Counted from the first letter of the stretch, positions 34,673-44,508 are shown. The stretch: DNA of 64,000 bases from Flavobacterium reichenbachii (GCF_002217435.1 NZ_MUHF01000019.1:177769-241768), one strand, 5' to 3'. Notes: generated by a model from the sequence alone, not told the origin. Numbers and translations are program-made.

Positions 34673-34974
34673 TATTTAATTAAAAACTCCTCAGGTGCTA
34701 CTTTTACTACATTTTAAATTTGTGCATAAAGCTTAATAGCGAATTTTTCTTTAAATACACCTAAATTTTTAAAGTCTCAATCGTATAATGAATAAAGAAG
34801 AAAAAGACTGTTAATTTTTTGTTTTAAATGTATAAGATTAAAGTGAAAGCTCAATTTATAATATTTTATTTGACTGGAAATTGTAATTATTTTGATTCAG
34901 ATTGAAGATTGAGAATCAAAATAAACATAAATAAGTCAAGTTTTTGGAGATTTTCAAAAATTGTAACAAATAAA
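34673..34974. other. gene-free A/T-rich stretch
   Basis: About 300 nt without a credible gene; no structure noted apart from the hairpin that follows at 34975. Confidence 0.6.
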
Positions 34975-35004
34975 AAAGCCTTTTTGATTTTTCAAAAAGG
35001 CTTT
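34975..35004 (-). terminator. terminator of the Bax-inhibitor-1 gene
   Basis: 13-bp stem AAAGCCTTTTTGA / TCAAAAAGGCTTT followed by T on the minus strand. Confidence 0.85.
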
Positions 35005-35025
35005 CAAATATTCTATATAAAGAGA

Positions 35026-35799
35026 TTAATCCTTGCTGGATAATTTTGATAATAGTCTTAAAAATTCAATGTACAACCAAACTAATGTAACCATTAATCC
35101 CATTGCGCCATACCATTCCATAAATTTTGGCATTCTTTGTTGAGCTCCTTTTTCGATTTGGTCAAAATCTAAAAATAGATTTAAAGCAGCAATAATAATA
35201 ACAAATACACTTATTCCGATGCTCATCATAGAATTTCCATAGTGTACAGGAGTAAAACTTGTAAACATTGAAAACAACCACGAAATTAAGTAATACGTTG
35301 CAATTGCTAGAGTAGCAGCAACTACTACAGATTTGAATGTTTCAGTTACTTTTACAATTTTGAATTTGTATAGCCCTAAACACACTAAAAAAGTAACTAA
35401 TGTTGCTCCAACGGCGTTTATTACTATTCCAGGATACATCGCTTCAAAAATTGCAGAAATTCCTCCAATAAATAAACCTTCAAACAAGGCATAACCTGGA
35501 GCCAGATATGGAGAGGCTTGTGGTTTAAAAGCAGAAATCACAACTAAAATAAGACCGATAACAGCACCGCCAATAGCAAATGGCATTATATTAATATCAT
35601 TGAAAAACATCCACCACGTTACCATAGCTGACGCACATAATATTAAAAACAAAATAGCCGTTTTGTTGATAGTACCAGACACAGTCATTTCCTGATTATA
35701 ATCAATAATTTGTGCGTGGTGTACTTCTTCAGCTTTTGAGACTGCGTTTGATGAAAAACGCTTGTTGCTTAAAAATGGATTTTTTGAATTGAAGTTCAT
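35026..35799 (-). CDS. Bax inhibitor-1 / YccA family membrane protein
   Basis: A 257-residue inner-membrane protein with a soluble N-terminus (about 45 residues) and seven hydrophobic segments, the first beginning TAILFLILCASAMVTWW. The late segment with LFLDFDQIEKGAQQRMP and the conserved Asp-rich face is typical of the TMBIM/YccA family, linked to membrane protease control or calcium leak in relatives. ATG at 35799 is used; 35826 would start upstream of the likely transcription start. Monocistronic. Confidence 0.88.
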   Translation of the reverse strand: MNFNSKNPFLSNKRFSSNAVSKAEEVHHAQIIDYNQEMTVSGTINKTAILFLILCASAMVTWWMFFNDINIMPFAIGGAVIGLILVVISAFKPQASPYLAPGYALFEGLFIGGISAIFEAMYPGIVINAVGATLVTFLVCLGLYKFKIVKVTETFKSVVVAATLAIATYYLISWLFSMFTSFTPVHYGNSMMSIGISVFVIIIAALNLFLDFDQIEKGAQQRMPKFMEWYGAMGLMVTLVWLYIEFLRLLSKLSSKD

Positions 35800-35823
35800 A
35801 TTTCTAATACATTTAATTGAATT

Positions 35824-35831
35824 CAAATATA
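35824..35831 (-). promoter_or_regulatory. promoter -7 element of the Bax-inhibitor-1 gene
   Basis: TATATTTG on the minus strand, 25 nt from the ATG. Confidence 0.5.
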
Positions 35832-35904
35832 TGGAGTTTTTTTGATCTGAACTTGTTTACGTTAAATTTTTAACATCAAATTTTCCTTAGATGGAGAGGT
35901 GTAA

Positions 35905-35940
35905 ATAAAAAAAATCCACCAAGATAAATTCTTGATGGAT
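35905..35940 (-). terminator. terminator of the nuo operon
   Basis: Stem ATCCACCAAGA / TCTTGATGGAT (one G-T pair), followed on the minus strand by a T run; it lies directly after nuoN. Confidence 0.8.
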
Positions 35941-35964
35941 TTGTATTTATTTAGTTTGAAATTT

Positions 35965-37356
35965 TTAATTTAATAAATCTAAAACTAATGATGGGAACAG
36001 ACCTAAAATAATGTTCAATGCAATTGAAACTATTGCAGTAGCGTAAATAAGAAATGGTTTACCAGTGCGTTCCTGATTTGGTTCTTTTGAATACATGGCC
36101 AAAATTAGTTTGAAGTAATATCCAACACTGATGATTGAATTTATAACAGCAACAATTACCAAAGCAATATGACCTGCTTGTATCGTTTGATTAAACAAGA
36201 ATAATTTTGCAAAGAAGCCTGAAAAGATTGGAATTCCAGCCATAGACAATAATGAACCTGTCAATATTGCGGCCAATAAAGGATTTGTTTTTCCTAAGCC
36301 ATGAAAGTTGGTAATATCTTCGTTCTCTTGATTTTTGCAAACATATAAAATAACACTAAAAGATGCGATTCCTGCCAGAGCATAAGCCGAAGCATAATAC
36401 AATAAAACGCCTGCTGAAGTTGAGACAGTCAATAAAGTCATCAGCATAAATCCTGCATGTGATATACCTGAAAAAGCCAGCATACGCTTAACATTTACCT
36501 GACGAAGCGCCATAATATTTCCTACCGTCATTGATGCTATCGAAATGGTAACCACTATTATTTCAAAAGTGTGTAATAAGTCTTGATTATCTAATGAGGA
36601 GATTAAATTTAATTCTGCTATTAATTTATAAAGTGTAGCAATAGCAATGACTTTTGCCAATGTACTCATTAATGCAGTTGTTAGCGCAGGAGATCCTTCA
36701 TAAACATCCGGAGCCCAAAAATGAAAAGGAACTGCAGCAACTTTAAATAACATTCCGATTACCATTAAAATCATTCCGATTGGAAACCAGATTGGTAATT
36801 CTGCAGATAATGATCTTTCACTTATTTCGGCAACATCAAAACTTCCCATTGCTCCATAAATCAAGCAAATTCCGAATAGTATAATTCCTGATGCAAAAGA
36901 ACCCATCAAAAAGTACTTCATACCTGCTTCATTGCTTTTTAAATTCAAACGCTCACTTGCTGCAAGAACATACAATGCAATAGATAGAATTTCAATTCCT
37001 AAGAAAAACATAGCTAAGTTTCCAAAAGAAACCATTGCTACACCACCAGCTAATAAAAATATTTTTATAGCGATAAAATCTGAGATTTTGGTTGGGTGAT
37101 TTTCGTAAAAATTATGGCTTAAGGTTACAAGAAAAATGGTTAAAATAATAAACAGTGATGAAAAGGCAGTAGAGAATTTACTCACTGTAATCATGTTATT
37201 GTAATAACTTTCTGCTGCTCCAAATTCTGAAAAGTTAAGTGCCAGAACGCCCAAAAGTCCAAGTACGGTAAATGGAACAATGGCTTTTCTGAAATTAAGA
37301 ATTTCAAATAATAGGCAGAAAATACCCAACCCTGTAATTGCTATTAATGTATTCAT
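35965..37356 (-). CDS. nuoN: NADH-quinone oxidoreductase subunit N
   Basis: Antiporter-like proton-pumping membrane subunit of complex I. The 463-residue product has about 13-14 transmembrane helices with conserved intramembrane Lys and Glu residues (for example LGIEILSIALYVL, PFHFWAPDVYEGSP, VNVKRMLAFSGISHAGFML). It is the last gene of the nuoA-N operon; a terminator follows. Confidence 0.96.
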   Translation of the reverse strand: MNTLIAITGLGIFCLLFEILNFRKAIVPFTVLGLLGVLALNFSEFGAAESYYNNMITVSKFSTAFSSLFIILTIFLVTLSHNFYENHPTKISDFIAIKIFLLAGGVAMVSFGNLAMFFLGIEILSIALYVLAASERLNLKSNEAGMKYFLMGSFASGIILFGICLIYGAMGSFDVAEISERSLSAELPIWFPIGMILMVIGMLFKVAAVPFHFWAPDVYEGSPALTTALMSTLAKVIAIATLYKLIAELNLISSLDNQDLLHTFEIIVVTISIASMTVGNIMALRQVNVKRMLAFSGISHAGFMLMTLLTVSTSAGVLLYYASAYALAGIASFSVILYVCKNQENEDITNFHGLGKTNPLLAAILTGSLLSMAGIPIFSGFFAKLFLFNQTIQAGHIALVIVAVINSIISVGYYFKLILAMYSKEPNQERTGKPFLIYATAIVSIALNIILGLFPSLVLDLLN

Positions 37357-37420
37357 TTTTGCTTTTTTGATTTAGGAAATCGAGTACTGCTGATGTCCTA
37401 ATTTATTTTTATTTAAAATA

Positions 37421-38863
37421 TTAATTCTTGTTTATAACTTTCAGAATGTTCTCTAAACTTGGTGTAATCAAGTCTGTAATTGGTTTTGGATAAAATCCGA
37501 AGAACAATAATACTGCAATAATTAAAACTAACGAAATTGCTTCATTAGTAGAAACATCTGCAAATGTTTTAGTATTAGTTTCTCCCAACATTACATTCTG
37601 AAACATCTTAAGCATATAATAAGCTCCTAAAATAATAGTTGTTCCTCCTAAAACAGCAAACCAGATATTTATTTGAGAAAGGCTGTACAATACTGTAAAT
37701 TCTCCAACAAAATTAAAAGTAGTCGGCAATGCAACAGACGCCAAAAGAAGAATTAAAAACATTGAAGTAAATTTTGGAGAGTGTGTACGAATACCGCCCA
37801 TTTCTGAAATCTCTCTTGTTTCATATCTTCTGTAAATAATTTCGGCAGCATAGAATAATCCCACTACAACAAAACCGTGAGCGATCATTTGAAGTACTGC
37901 ACCACGCAAGCCATCAAGAGTTAAGGTATAAGATCCAGCTACAATTAATCCTACGTGAGCAAGAGAAGAATAAGCTAATAATTTTTTTAGGTCTTTTTGT
38001 CTTAATGCTACGATAGATCCATAAATTACACCCGCAATTCCTAAGATGATAAAGATATTCATATACTCTTTTGCTGCAAGAGGCGCAATTGGTAATTGCC
38101 AGCGGATAACACTGTACAATCCCATTTTTAGCATAATACCAGATAAAAGCATTGTTCCAACAGTTGGTGCTTTTTGGTATACATTTGCCTGCCATGTATG
38201 AAAAGGAATAATTGGAATTTTAATTGCGTATGCTAAAAAGAAAGCTAAGAAAATCCATAACTGTTCTGTTGCAGATAAGTTTAATTTGTAGAAATCTTCA
38301 ATTAAGAAGCTTCCATTTGCTTTTTGAGATAAATAGATAAAAGCAACCAGCATAAATAATGAACCAGCAAGTGTATAAATAAAGAATTTTACAACTGCTT
38401 TTCTGCGTTCTTCAGCGTCACCATTACCCCAAATAAGAGCAATAAAGTAAATCGGAATTAAAGCCAATTCCCAAAAGATGTAATATAAAAGACCATCTGC
38501 AGCAAGGAAAGTTCCCGTCATTGCAAATGCCATAAACAAAATTAGGGCATAAAAACTTTTAGCATTTTTATAATCATTCCCGAAAGAAGAAAATATTATG
38601 ATCGGTGTTAAAGCAACAGTTAGTAAAACCATTGCAAACGCTAGTCCGTCAGCATTTAAGGCAAGTGAGATTTTTGGCTGCGTGATCCAAGCTTTGATTA
38701 AGCTGATATTTTCACCGGCACAAAAATGATTTAACAACACTAAAGAACATCCTAAAGCAGTTAAACTAAAGAACAAAGCTACTTTTGAAGCTAATTTATC
38801 ACCAGAGATATAAGTGACAAAAGCACCAATTAAAAGAATAATTAATATAAGAGAAACGTTCAT
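37421..38863 (-). CDS. nuoM: NADH-quinone oxidoreductase subunit M
   Basis: Second antiporter-like subunit, 480 residues. Conserved motifs are FWELALIPIYFI (with the key Glu), PFHTWQANVYQKAPT, and KDLKKLLAYSSLAHVG, typical of NuoM. It starts 10 nt after nuoL ends. Confidence 0.96.
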   Translation of the reverse strand: MNVSLILIILLIGAFVTYISGDKLASKVALFFSLTALGCSLVLLNHFCAGENISLIKAWITQPKISLALNADGLAFAMVLLTVALTPIIIFSSFGNDYKNAKSFYALILFMAFAMTGTFLAADGLLYYIFWELALIPIYFIALIWGNGDAEERRKAVVKFFIYTLAGSLFMLVAFIYLSQKANGSFLIEDFYKLNLSATEQLWIFLAFFLAYAIKIPIIPFHTWQANVYQKAPTVGTMLLSGIMLKMGLYSVIRWQLPIAPLAAKEYMNIFIILGIAGVIYGSIVALRQKDLKKLLAYSSLAHVGLIVAGSYTLTLDGLRGAVLQMIAHGFVVVGLFYAAEIIYRRYETREISEMGGIRTHSPKFTSMFLILLLASVALPTTFNFVGEFTVLYSLSQINIWFAVLGGTTIILGAYYMLKMFQNVMLGETNTKTFADVSTNEAISLVLIIAVLLFFGFYPKPITDLITPSLENILKVINKN

Positions 38864-38873
38864 AGTTATTAAA

Positions 38874-40763
38874 TTATTGAGCTAAAAATATATAGGAAAC
38901 AATCGCGCAAAGGCCTAAAACAAAAACAAAAAGATATAATCCGATACTTCCGGTTTGCAATTTTTTTCCTTGAAAAGCTAGTTCATTAGTGACTTTACCT
39001 AATCCGAAAACAAGATTAGATAAACCTGTTTCGATATAATCTCTAAAGAATTTTGATAATGTGTTTATAGTACGTACAAATATTGAATCGTAAATTTCAT
39101 CTACATAATATTTGTTGTATAATACCTTAGTTAAACCTTTAATATTTTCGTCTGCTTCCGGAATATTATCTTGTTTAAAGTATTTCACATAAGCAATTAA
39201 AATTCCAAGTAATCCGCCTAAAACAGCAACTCCCATTAAAGTATATTCTGTTGAGCCTAAATGGTGTTCTTCTCCTGTTGCTTTTGTGAAAAGTGGAGCT
39301 AAATATTCATTTAACCAGCTGTTTCCAGGTAAGCTGATCAAACCTCCAAAAGTTGCCAAAATAGCCAGTATAATAAGAGGAATGGTAATTAATGAACCAC
39401 TTTCGTGTAAATGATGTTTTTGTTCTTCAGTTCCTCTAAATTCTTTAAAGAAAGTTAAGAACATTAAACGGAACATATAGAAAGCTGTCATAATTGAAGC
39501 AATAGATCCGATCACGTATAATGGAATACTATAGTGAAAGGCAGTCAATAAAATTTCGTCTTTTGAAAAGAAACCTGAGAAAAATGGAACCCCAGAAATC
39601 GCTAATGAAGAAATCATCATCGTCCAGAATGTGATTGGCATTGCTTTACGCAATCCGCCCATTTTACGCATATCTTGTTCACCATGTAATCCGTGAATTA
39701 CAGATCCAGATCCTAAGAATAAACAAGCTTTGAAGAAAGCGTGCGTTATTACGTGGAAAACAGCAACTTCATAAGCTCCAAAACCTAATGCTAAAAACAT
39801 TAATCCTAATTGAGAAACTGTAGAGTATGCTAATACCTTTTTAATATCAGTTTGAACTAACCCAATTGTGGCAGCAACTAATGAAGTTACAGCTCCAACA
39901 ATTGCAATTATATTTTGTACGTCATGTGCCTGATCAAAAACAAAATTCAATCTCGTTACCATAAAAATACCCGCTGTAACCATTGTTGCCGCGTGAATCA
40001 ATGCAGAAACCGGAGTAGGTCCAGCCATCGCATCTGGCAGCCATGTATATAACGGAACTTGTGCAGATTTACCACACGCTCCAATAAACAAACATAGAGC
40101 CGCTAAAGAAAGTAATGGTAAATTCAAGTTTGCTGTTCCGGCAATTGCAGTTTTTAAAGTTGCATAATCTAAAGTAGAGAACATTGAACCAATAATGAAC
40201 ATCCCAATTAGAAGCCCTAAATCTCCAATTCTGTTCATAATAAATGCCTTTTTTGCTGCATCATTATAATCTTGGTTTTTATGCCAAAATCCGATTAGTA
40301 AATAAGAGCAAAGTCCAACGCCTTCCCAGCCAATGAATAAAACTAATAAATTGCTTCCAATTACAAGCGTAATCATAAAGAACACGAACAAATTTAAATA
40401 AGCAAAAAACTTGTGCATATTCTCATCGTCATGCATATAACTAATAGAGTATAAGTGAATCAAAGAACCAATTCCGGTTACGAAAAGCAGCCAAAGAACA
40501 GATAATTGATCCAGTAAAAATCCTAGATTGATTTTAAGATTGCTTATTTGAATCCAGTCAAATAAAGTAACTTCAATTGCTTTTCCAGTTGAAGTAATTT
40601 GATTAAAAAGAACAATCGTAACTATAAAAGAAATTGCTACGGCAACAGTTCCGATAATTCCAGAAGCTGTTTTTCCTAAGCTTTTTCCGAAAAAAACATT
40701 GATTAAAAATCCTAAAAAAGGAGCTAAAACTAAAACTAAAGCTAAATTGGTATCCATTTCCAT
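38874..40763 (-). CDS. nuoL: NADH-quinone oxidoreductase subunit L
   Basis: Largest antiporter-like subunit, 629 residues, including the long lateral helix at the C-terminus. Motifs: FIGWEGVGLCSYLLIGFW, PLYTWLPDAMAGPTPVSALIHAATMV, and TDIKKVLAYSTVSQLG. There are two adjacent start codons, 40763 (MEMDTN) and 40757 (MDTN); the first directly abuts the nuoK stop. Confidence 0.96.
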   Translation of the reverse strand: MEMDTNLALVLVLAPFLGFLINVFFGKSLGKTASGIIGTVAVAISFIVTIVLFNQITSTGKAIEVTLFDWIQISNLKINLGFLLDQLSVLWLLFVTGIGSLIHLYSISYMHDDENMHKFFAYLNLFVFFMITLVIGSNLLVLFIGWEGVGLCSYLLIGFWHKNQDYNDAAKKAFIMNRIGDLGLLIGMFIIGSMFSTLDYATLKTAIAGTANLNLPLLSLAALCLFIGACGKSAQVPLYTWLPDAMAGPTPVSALIHAATMVTAGIFMVTRLNFVFDQAHDVQNIIAIVGAVTSLVAATIGLVQTDIKKVLAYSTVSQLGLMFLALGFGAYEVAVFHVITHAFFKACLFLGSGSVIHGLHGEQDMRKMGGLRKAMPITFWTMMISSLAISGVPFFSGFFSKDEILLTAFHYSIPLYVIGSIASIMTAFYMFRLMFLTFFKEFRGTEEQKHHLHESGSLITIPLIILAILATFGGLISLPGNSWLNEYLAPLFTKATGEEHHLGSTEYTLMGVAVLGGLLGILIAYVKYFKQDNIPEADENIKGLTKVLYNKYYVDEIYDSIFVRTINTLSKFFRDYIETGLSNLVFGLGKVTNELAFQGKKLQTGSIGLYLFVFVLGLCAIVSYIFLAQ

Positions 40764-41084
40764 TTATCCTTTTAAATTTTTTAAATTATCGATACTAATT
40801 GAGCCTAAATTTCTAAAGATAGAAACCAAAATTGCCAATCCTACAGCAACTTCAGCTGCAGCAACTGCCATCGAAAAGAATACGAAAACTTGTCCCTGTG
40901 CATCTTGATGATAAGTCGAAAAAGCAACAAATAAAAGATTTACAGCATTCAGCATGATTTCGATAGACATAAAAACGATAATAGCATTTCGTCTGTACAA
41001 TACACCAAAAACACCAATACAAAAAAGTACAACACTTAAAAAGATGTAATTTTCAATACCTATTTGATTTAATATATTACCCAT
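40764..41084 (-). CDS. nuoK: NADH-quinone oxidoreductase subunit K
   Basis: A 106-residue membrane subunit with three transmembrane helices carrying the conserved Glu in MSIEIMLNAVNLLF and the second Glu in AAAEVAVGLAI. Its ATG overlaps the stop of nuoJ by one base, indicating translational coupling. Confidence 0.96.
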   Translation of the reverse strand: MGNILNQIGIENYIFLSVVLFCIGVFGVLYRRNAIIVFMSIEIMLNAVNLLFVAFSTYHQDAQGQVFVFFSMAVAAAEVAVGLAILVSIFRNLGSISIDNLKNLKG

Positions 41085-41623
41085 TATTTATTTAATTTTT
41101 CTTTTTTAGACAATAATACAGTTCCAATCATTGCAACCAAAAGCAAGACTGATGCAAACTCAAACGGAACCATATATTCGTTTAATAATATCTTACCCAA
41201 TACTTTAATCGATTGAAAATCTTCTCCAGTTGAGTCGTAATCACCCATAATTGGTTTTGAATTGATGAAAATTGCAATTAATACAATGCAGATCAAACAA
41301 AAAGAAACAATGGCACCCAAACGCGTAATTCTTGGTCTGTGAACATCACGCTGTTCATTCAGATTCATCAGCATGATTGTAAATAGGAACAGGATCATAA
41401 TAGCTCCAGAATAGACTATAAGATGTACAATAGCCAAAAATTGAGCATTTAATAATAAATAATGACCAGCAATTGAAAAGAAACAAATAACTAAATAAAT
41501 GGCGCTGTGAATTGGGTTTCTGCTAAAGATAGTTAGAAAAGCAGTTATAACGGTAATAAACGCTAAAAAGCAAAAAATAACTTGTATAGTAGTTGCGTGT
41601 GCAAAATCAGGAATATGTATCAT
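41084..41623 (-). CDS. nuoJ: NADH-quinone oxidoreductase subunit J
   Basis: A 179-residue membrane subunit with five predicted helices. The conserved LIVYSGAIMILFLFTIMLMN segment with its pi-bulge-type helix identifies it. It begins directly after the nuoI stop and overlaps nuoK by one base. Confidence 0.95.
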   Translation of the reverse strand: MIHIPDFAHATTIQVIFCFLAFITVITAFLTIFSRNPIHSAIYLVICFFSIAGHYLLLNAQFLAIVHLIVYSGAIMILFLFTIMLMNLNEQRDVHRPRITRLGAIVSFCLICIVLIAIFINSKPIMGDYDSTGEDFQSIKVLGKILLNEYMVPFEFASVLLLVAMIGTVLLSKKEKLNK

Positions 41624-42169
41624 TTAGTTAGCGTTTTTAAGTTCAGCATTTTTCAAAGCAATTTCTAAAGGCATCACTAATCTGTCTTTTCCAAAAATAA
41701 AATCTTCTCTTTCGTAGCTTGCAGGAACCAAGACTTTTGAAGTAGTCAGATAAATTGCATCTTTTGGGCAGGCTTCTTCACAAAGACCGCAAAAAATACA
41801 ACGTAACATATTGATTTCATAAATAGAAGCATATTTTTCTTCTCTATACAAATGTTTTTCATCTGCTTTACGCTCAGCAGCTTTCATCGTAATAGCTTCT
41901 GCAGGACATGATAAAGCACATAATCCGCATGCAGTACAGTTCTCACGACCTTGCTCATCGCGTTTCAGCTGGTGCTGTCCACGATAAACAGGACTCATTT
42001 CACGAACCTGCTCAGGATAATGAATTGTCACTTTTTTTCTAAAAAGGTGTTTAAGTGTAATAAACAACCCTTTTACAATCGCAACAAGATACAAACGCTC
42101 CAAAAAAGTCATCTCTTTATTAGAGACCATTTTTTTTCTACCCGATAATGATATAGTTTCTATCGACAT
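41624..42169 (-). CDS. nuoI: NADH-quinone oxidoreductase subunit I
   Basis: Peripheral-arm subunit carrying the two [4Fe-4S] clusters N6a and N6b. The 181-residue product has two ferredoxin motifs: CTACGLCALSCP (about residue 79) and CIFCGLCEEACP (about residue 124). It follows a 165-nt spacer from nuoH that contains a candidate structured RNA. Confidence 0.96.
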   Translation of the reverse strand: MSIETISLSGRKKMVSNKEMTFLERLYLVAIVKGLFITLKHLFRKKVTIHYPEQVREMSPVYRGQHQLKRDEQGRENCTACGLCALSCPAEAITMKAAERKADEKHLYREEKYASIYEINMLRCIFCGLCEEACPKDAIYLTTSKVLVPASYEREDFIFGKDRLVMPLEIALKNAELKNAN

Positions 42170-42240
42170 TTTTTAACTTATGATTTACGATTTTCAACTT
42201 GAGATTAAACAAATTCAAAATCTATTTATTTTTTATTTGA

Positions 42241-42334
42241 ATCCCGACAGCTATCGGAATTGTATTCGCTTTATCTTTTATTTTAAAAAGAAAAAAATAA
42301 AAGGATGCAGCTTCTATCAGAGCTAAGGCTCGTT
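42241..42334 (-). ncRNA. candidate structured RNA element (Flavo-1-like) between nuoH and nuoI
   Basis: On the minus strand, starting at the nuoH stop: a 5' strand with GAGCC and GATAGAAGCTGCATCC, a long A/T stem (ATCCTTTTATTTT with AAAATAAAAGAT), then AAAGCGAATAC and a closing TCCGATAGCTGTCGGGA hairpin. I recall a widespread flavobacterial intergenic element with this kind of layout, possibly the Flavo-1 motif, but this is recognition from memory and not checked. It sits inside an otherwise tight operon. Confidence 0.45.
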
Positions 42335-43393
42335 TTAGAATCCTAAGAAAGCAGCCAGATCGTGTCTTAAAATTACAATACCAGTTATAATAATATTAAC
42401 AATAGAAAGCGGAATTAAGATTTTCCATCCTAAATGCATCAATTGATCATATCTAAATCTTGGAATCGTCCAACGTACCCACATATAGAAAAATATGAAG
42501 AAACATATTTTTGCAAACAATACTGCAATTCCTAAAACATTCGCCAAATTTACTCCTGCATTTTCTACCATCCAGCTCATTCCCGGATAATTATATCCTC
42601 CAAAAAACAATACAGAAATAATTGTAGCAGACGTAAACATACTTGCATACTCAGCAAATAAATAGAATCCCATTTTCATGGAAGAATATTCTGTATGGTA
42701 ACCTCCAATTAATTCAGATTCACATTCTGCTAAATCAAACGGAGTTCTGTTAGTTTCTGCAAATGAGCAAATTAAGAATATTAGAAATGAAAGAGGCTGA
42801 TAAAAAACATTCCAGTTCATTCCGGCTTGCTGCTCAGAAATCACCTTTAAACTCATTGTTCCGGTCATCATCAATAATGCAATCATTGATAATCCCATAG
42901 CAACTTCATAAGAAACCATTTGCGAAGCCGCACGAACAGCTCCCATTAGAGAGAATTTATTGTTAGACGCCCATCCACCAATCATGATGCCGTAAACTCC
43001 AACAGAAAGAACTCCAAAAATGTATAATAAAGCAATGTTAATATCAGTAGCTTGTAAATAAACGTCTCTCCCAAAAACATGAAGTTTGTCTCCCCACGGA
43101 ATTACAGCACTAGTCATTAAGGCAGTACTCATTGAAATTGCGGGACCTACAACAAATAAAAACTTATTTGGTGTATTTGGAAAAAATTCTTCTTTCGAGA
43201 ATAATTTCATACCATCAGCAAGCGGTTGTAATAAACCTCCCCATCCAGCGCGGTTTGGTCCAACACGATCCTGAAGAAAGGCAGCAACTTTACGCTCTGC
43301 CCAAGTAGAATACATTGCCATAATCATTGTAACGGCAAAAACCACCACAATTACAACACTTTTTTCTATAATAAACGCACCATCTACCATCAT
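42335..43393 (-). CDS. nuoH: NADH-quinone oxidoreductase subunit H
   Basis: Membrane subunit at the quinone-binding site. The 352-residue product has about eight helices and the conserved AERKVAAFLQDRVGPNRAG and FAETNRTPFDLAECESELIGG segments, with the quinone-channel Glu residues. Its ATG overlaps the nuoG stop by one base. Confidence 0.97.
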   Translation of the reverse strand: MMVDGAFIIEKSVVIVVVFAVTMIMAMYSTWAERKVAAFLQDRVGPNRAGWGGLLQPLADGMKLFSKEEFFPNTPNKFLFVVGPAISMSTALMTSAVIPWGDKLHVFGRDVYLQATDINIALLYIFGVLSVGVYGIMIGGWASNNKFSLMGAVRAASQMVSYEVAMGLSMIALLMMTGTMSLKVISEQQAGMNWNVFYQPLSFLIFLICSFAETNRTPFDLAECESELIGGYHTEYSSMKMGFYLFAEYASMFTSATIISVLFFGGYNYPGMSWMVENAGVNLANVLGIAVLFAKICFFIFFYMWVRWTIPRFRYDQLMHLGWKILIPLSIVNIIITGIVILRHDLAAFLGF

Positions 43394-44424
43394 TAAGAAA
43401 TTTTGTTGTTAGTGTTTAATGGTATTTCAGCCATACTAATTTTTTTACGATCCTCATCTCTGCCTAAAAGAATATTTTTCTCTGTAGCGATTTCTACTTT
43501 CTCTAATTTTTGAGTGTAGTTATTTTGATTGATAACAGAATCTTTTTCAAATTCTCTTGGTCCTTCTATAACCCAGTCATTTACATTTTTATGGTCAAAA
43601 CGACAGCTGTTGCAAATGAATTCTTCCACTTCATGATACTCATCTTTACGACCAGTTACACGTTGAATTTCTCCACCAAACATCCAAACTGTTGTTTTAC
43701 CGCAGCATCCTGGAGTTGTACATTCTCTGTGTGCGTTGTAAGGTTTGTTGAACCAAACTCTCGATTTAAAGCGGAAAGTTTTGTCTGTTAAAGCTCCAAC
43801 TGGACAAACGTCAATCATGTTTCCAGAAAACTCATTGTCGATTGCTTTAGAAATTCCAGTAGAAATATTAGCGTGATCACCACGATCTAATACTCCGTGA
43901 ACTCTGTTGTCTGTCAATTGATCTGCAACTTGTACACATCTTTGGCATAAAATACAACGGTTCATATGCAGTTGAATATTCGGGCCGATGTCTTCAGGTT
44001 CGAATGTTCGTTTTTCTTCAATAAAACGTGATTTTGGATTTCCGTGCTCAAAACTTAAGTTTTGAAGATCACATTCGCCAGCCTGATCACAAACTGGGCA
44101 GTCTAATGGGTGATTGATCAACAAAAATTCAGTTACAGATTTACGAGCTTCCGTTACTCTGTCAGAAGATTTGCTGTTTACTTCCATTCCGTCCATACAT
44201 CCTGTTACACAAGATGCCATCAATTTTGGCATTGGTCTTGGGTCAGCTTCACTACCTTTAGAAACTTCAACTAAACAACAACGACATTTTCCGCCGCTGC
44301 CTTTTAATTTTGAGTAATAGCACATGGCTGGCGGCACCAAATCTCCACCAATCATTCGTGCAGCCTGCAGGATTGTTGTTCCTGGCTCTACGTCTATACT
44401 TTGACCGTCTATGGTTACTTTCAT
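43393..44424 (-). CDS. nuoG: NADH-quinone oxidoreductase subunit G, short form
   Basis: Carries the N1b [2Fe-2S] cluster (CYYSKLKGSGGKCRCC and CVTGC), the His/Cys-ligated N5 site (HPLDCPVCDQAGEC) and the N4 cluster (CILCQRC, later CPVGAL). At 343 residues it is far shorter than E. coli NuoG (about 900), as it ends soon after a Cys-rich segment (CTTPGCC ... CNSC) that looks like the start of the bis-MGD oxidoreductase domain; the molybdopterin-fold domain itself is missing. The frame is clean up to nuoH, so this looks like a short lineage form, not a disruption. I could not verify whether the remaining cysteines bind a cluster. Confidence 0.93.
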   Translation of the reverse strand: MKVTIDGQSIDVEPGTTILQAARMIGGDLVPPAMCYYSKLKGSGGKCRCCLVEVSKGSEADPRPMPKLMASCVTGCMDGMEVNSKSSDRVTEARKSVTEFLLINHPLDCPVCDQAGECDLQNLSFEHGNPKSRFIEEKRTFEPEDIGPNIQLHMNRCILCQRCVQVADQLTDNRVHGVLDRGDHANISTGISKAIDNEFSGNMIDVCPVGALTDKTFRFKSRVWFNKPYNAHRECTTPGCCGKTTVWMFGGEIQRVTGRKDEYHEVEEFICNSCRFDHKNVNDWVIEGPREFEKDSVINQNNYTQKLEKVEIATEKNILLGRDEDRKKISMAEIPLNTNNKIS

Positions 44425-44444
44425 CTCTTACTTTTGTTTTTTTA

Positions 44445-44481
44445 GTTTCAGGTTTCAGGTTTCAGGTTTTCACTTGAAACT
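44445..44481. repeat. heptamer array TTTCAGG between nuoF and nuoG
   Basis: Three consecutive copies of TTTCAGG followed by an inverted TTGAAACT, in the 84-nt spacer between nuoG and nuoF. Confidence 0.75.
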
Positions 44482-44508
44482 AAAAAAACTCGAAACTTTA
44501 AACTATTT

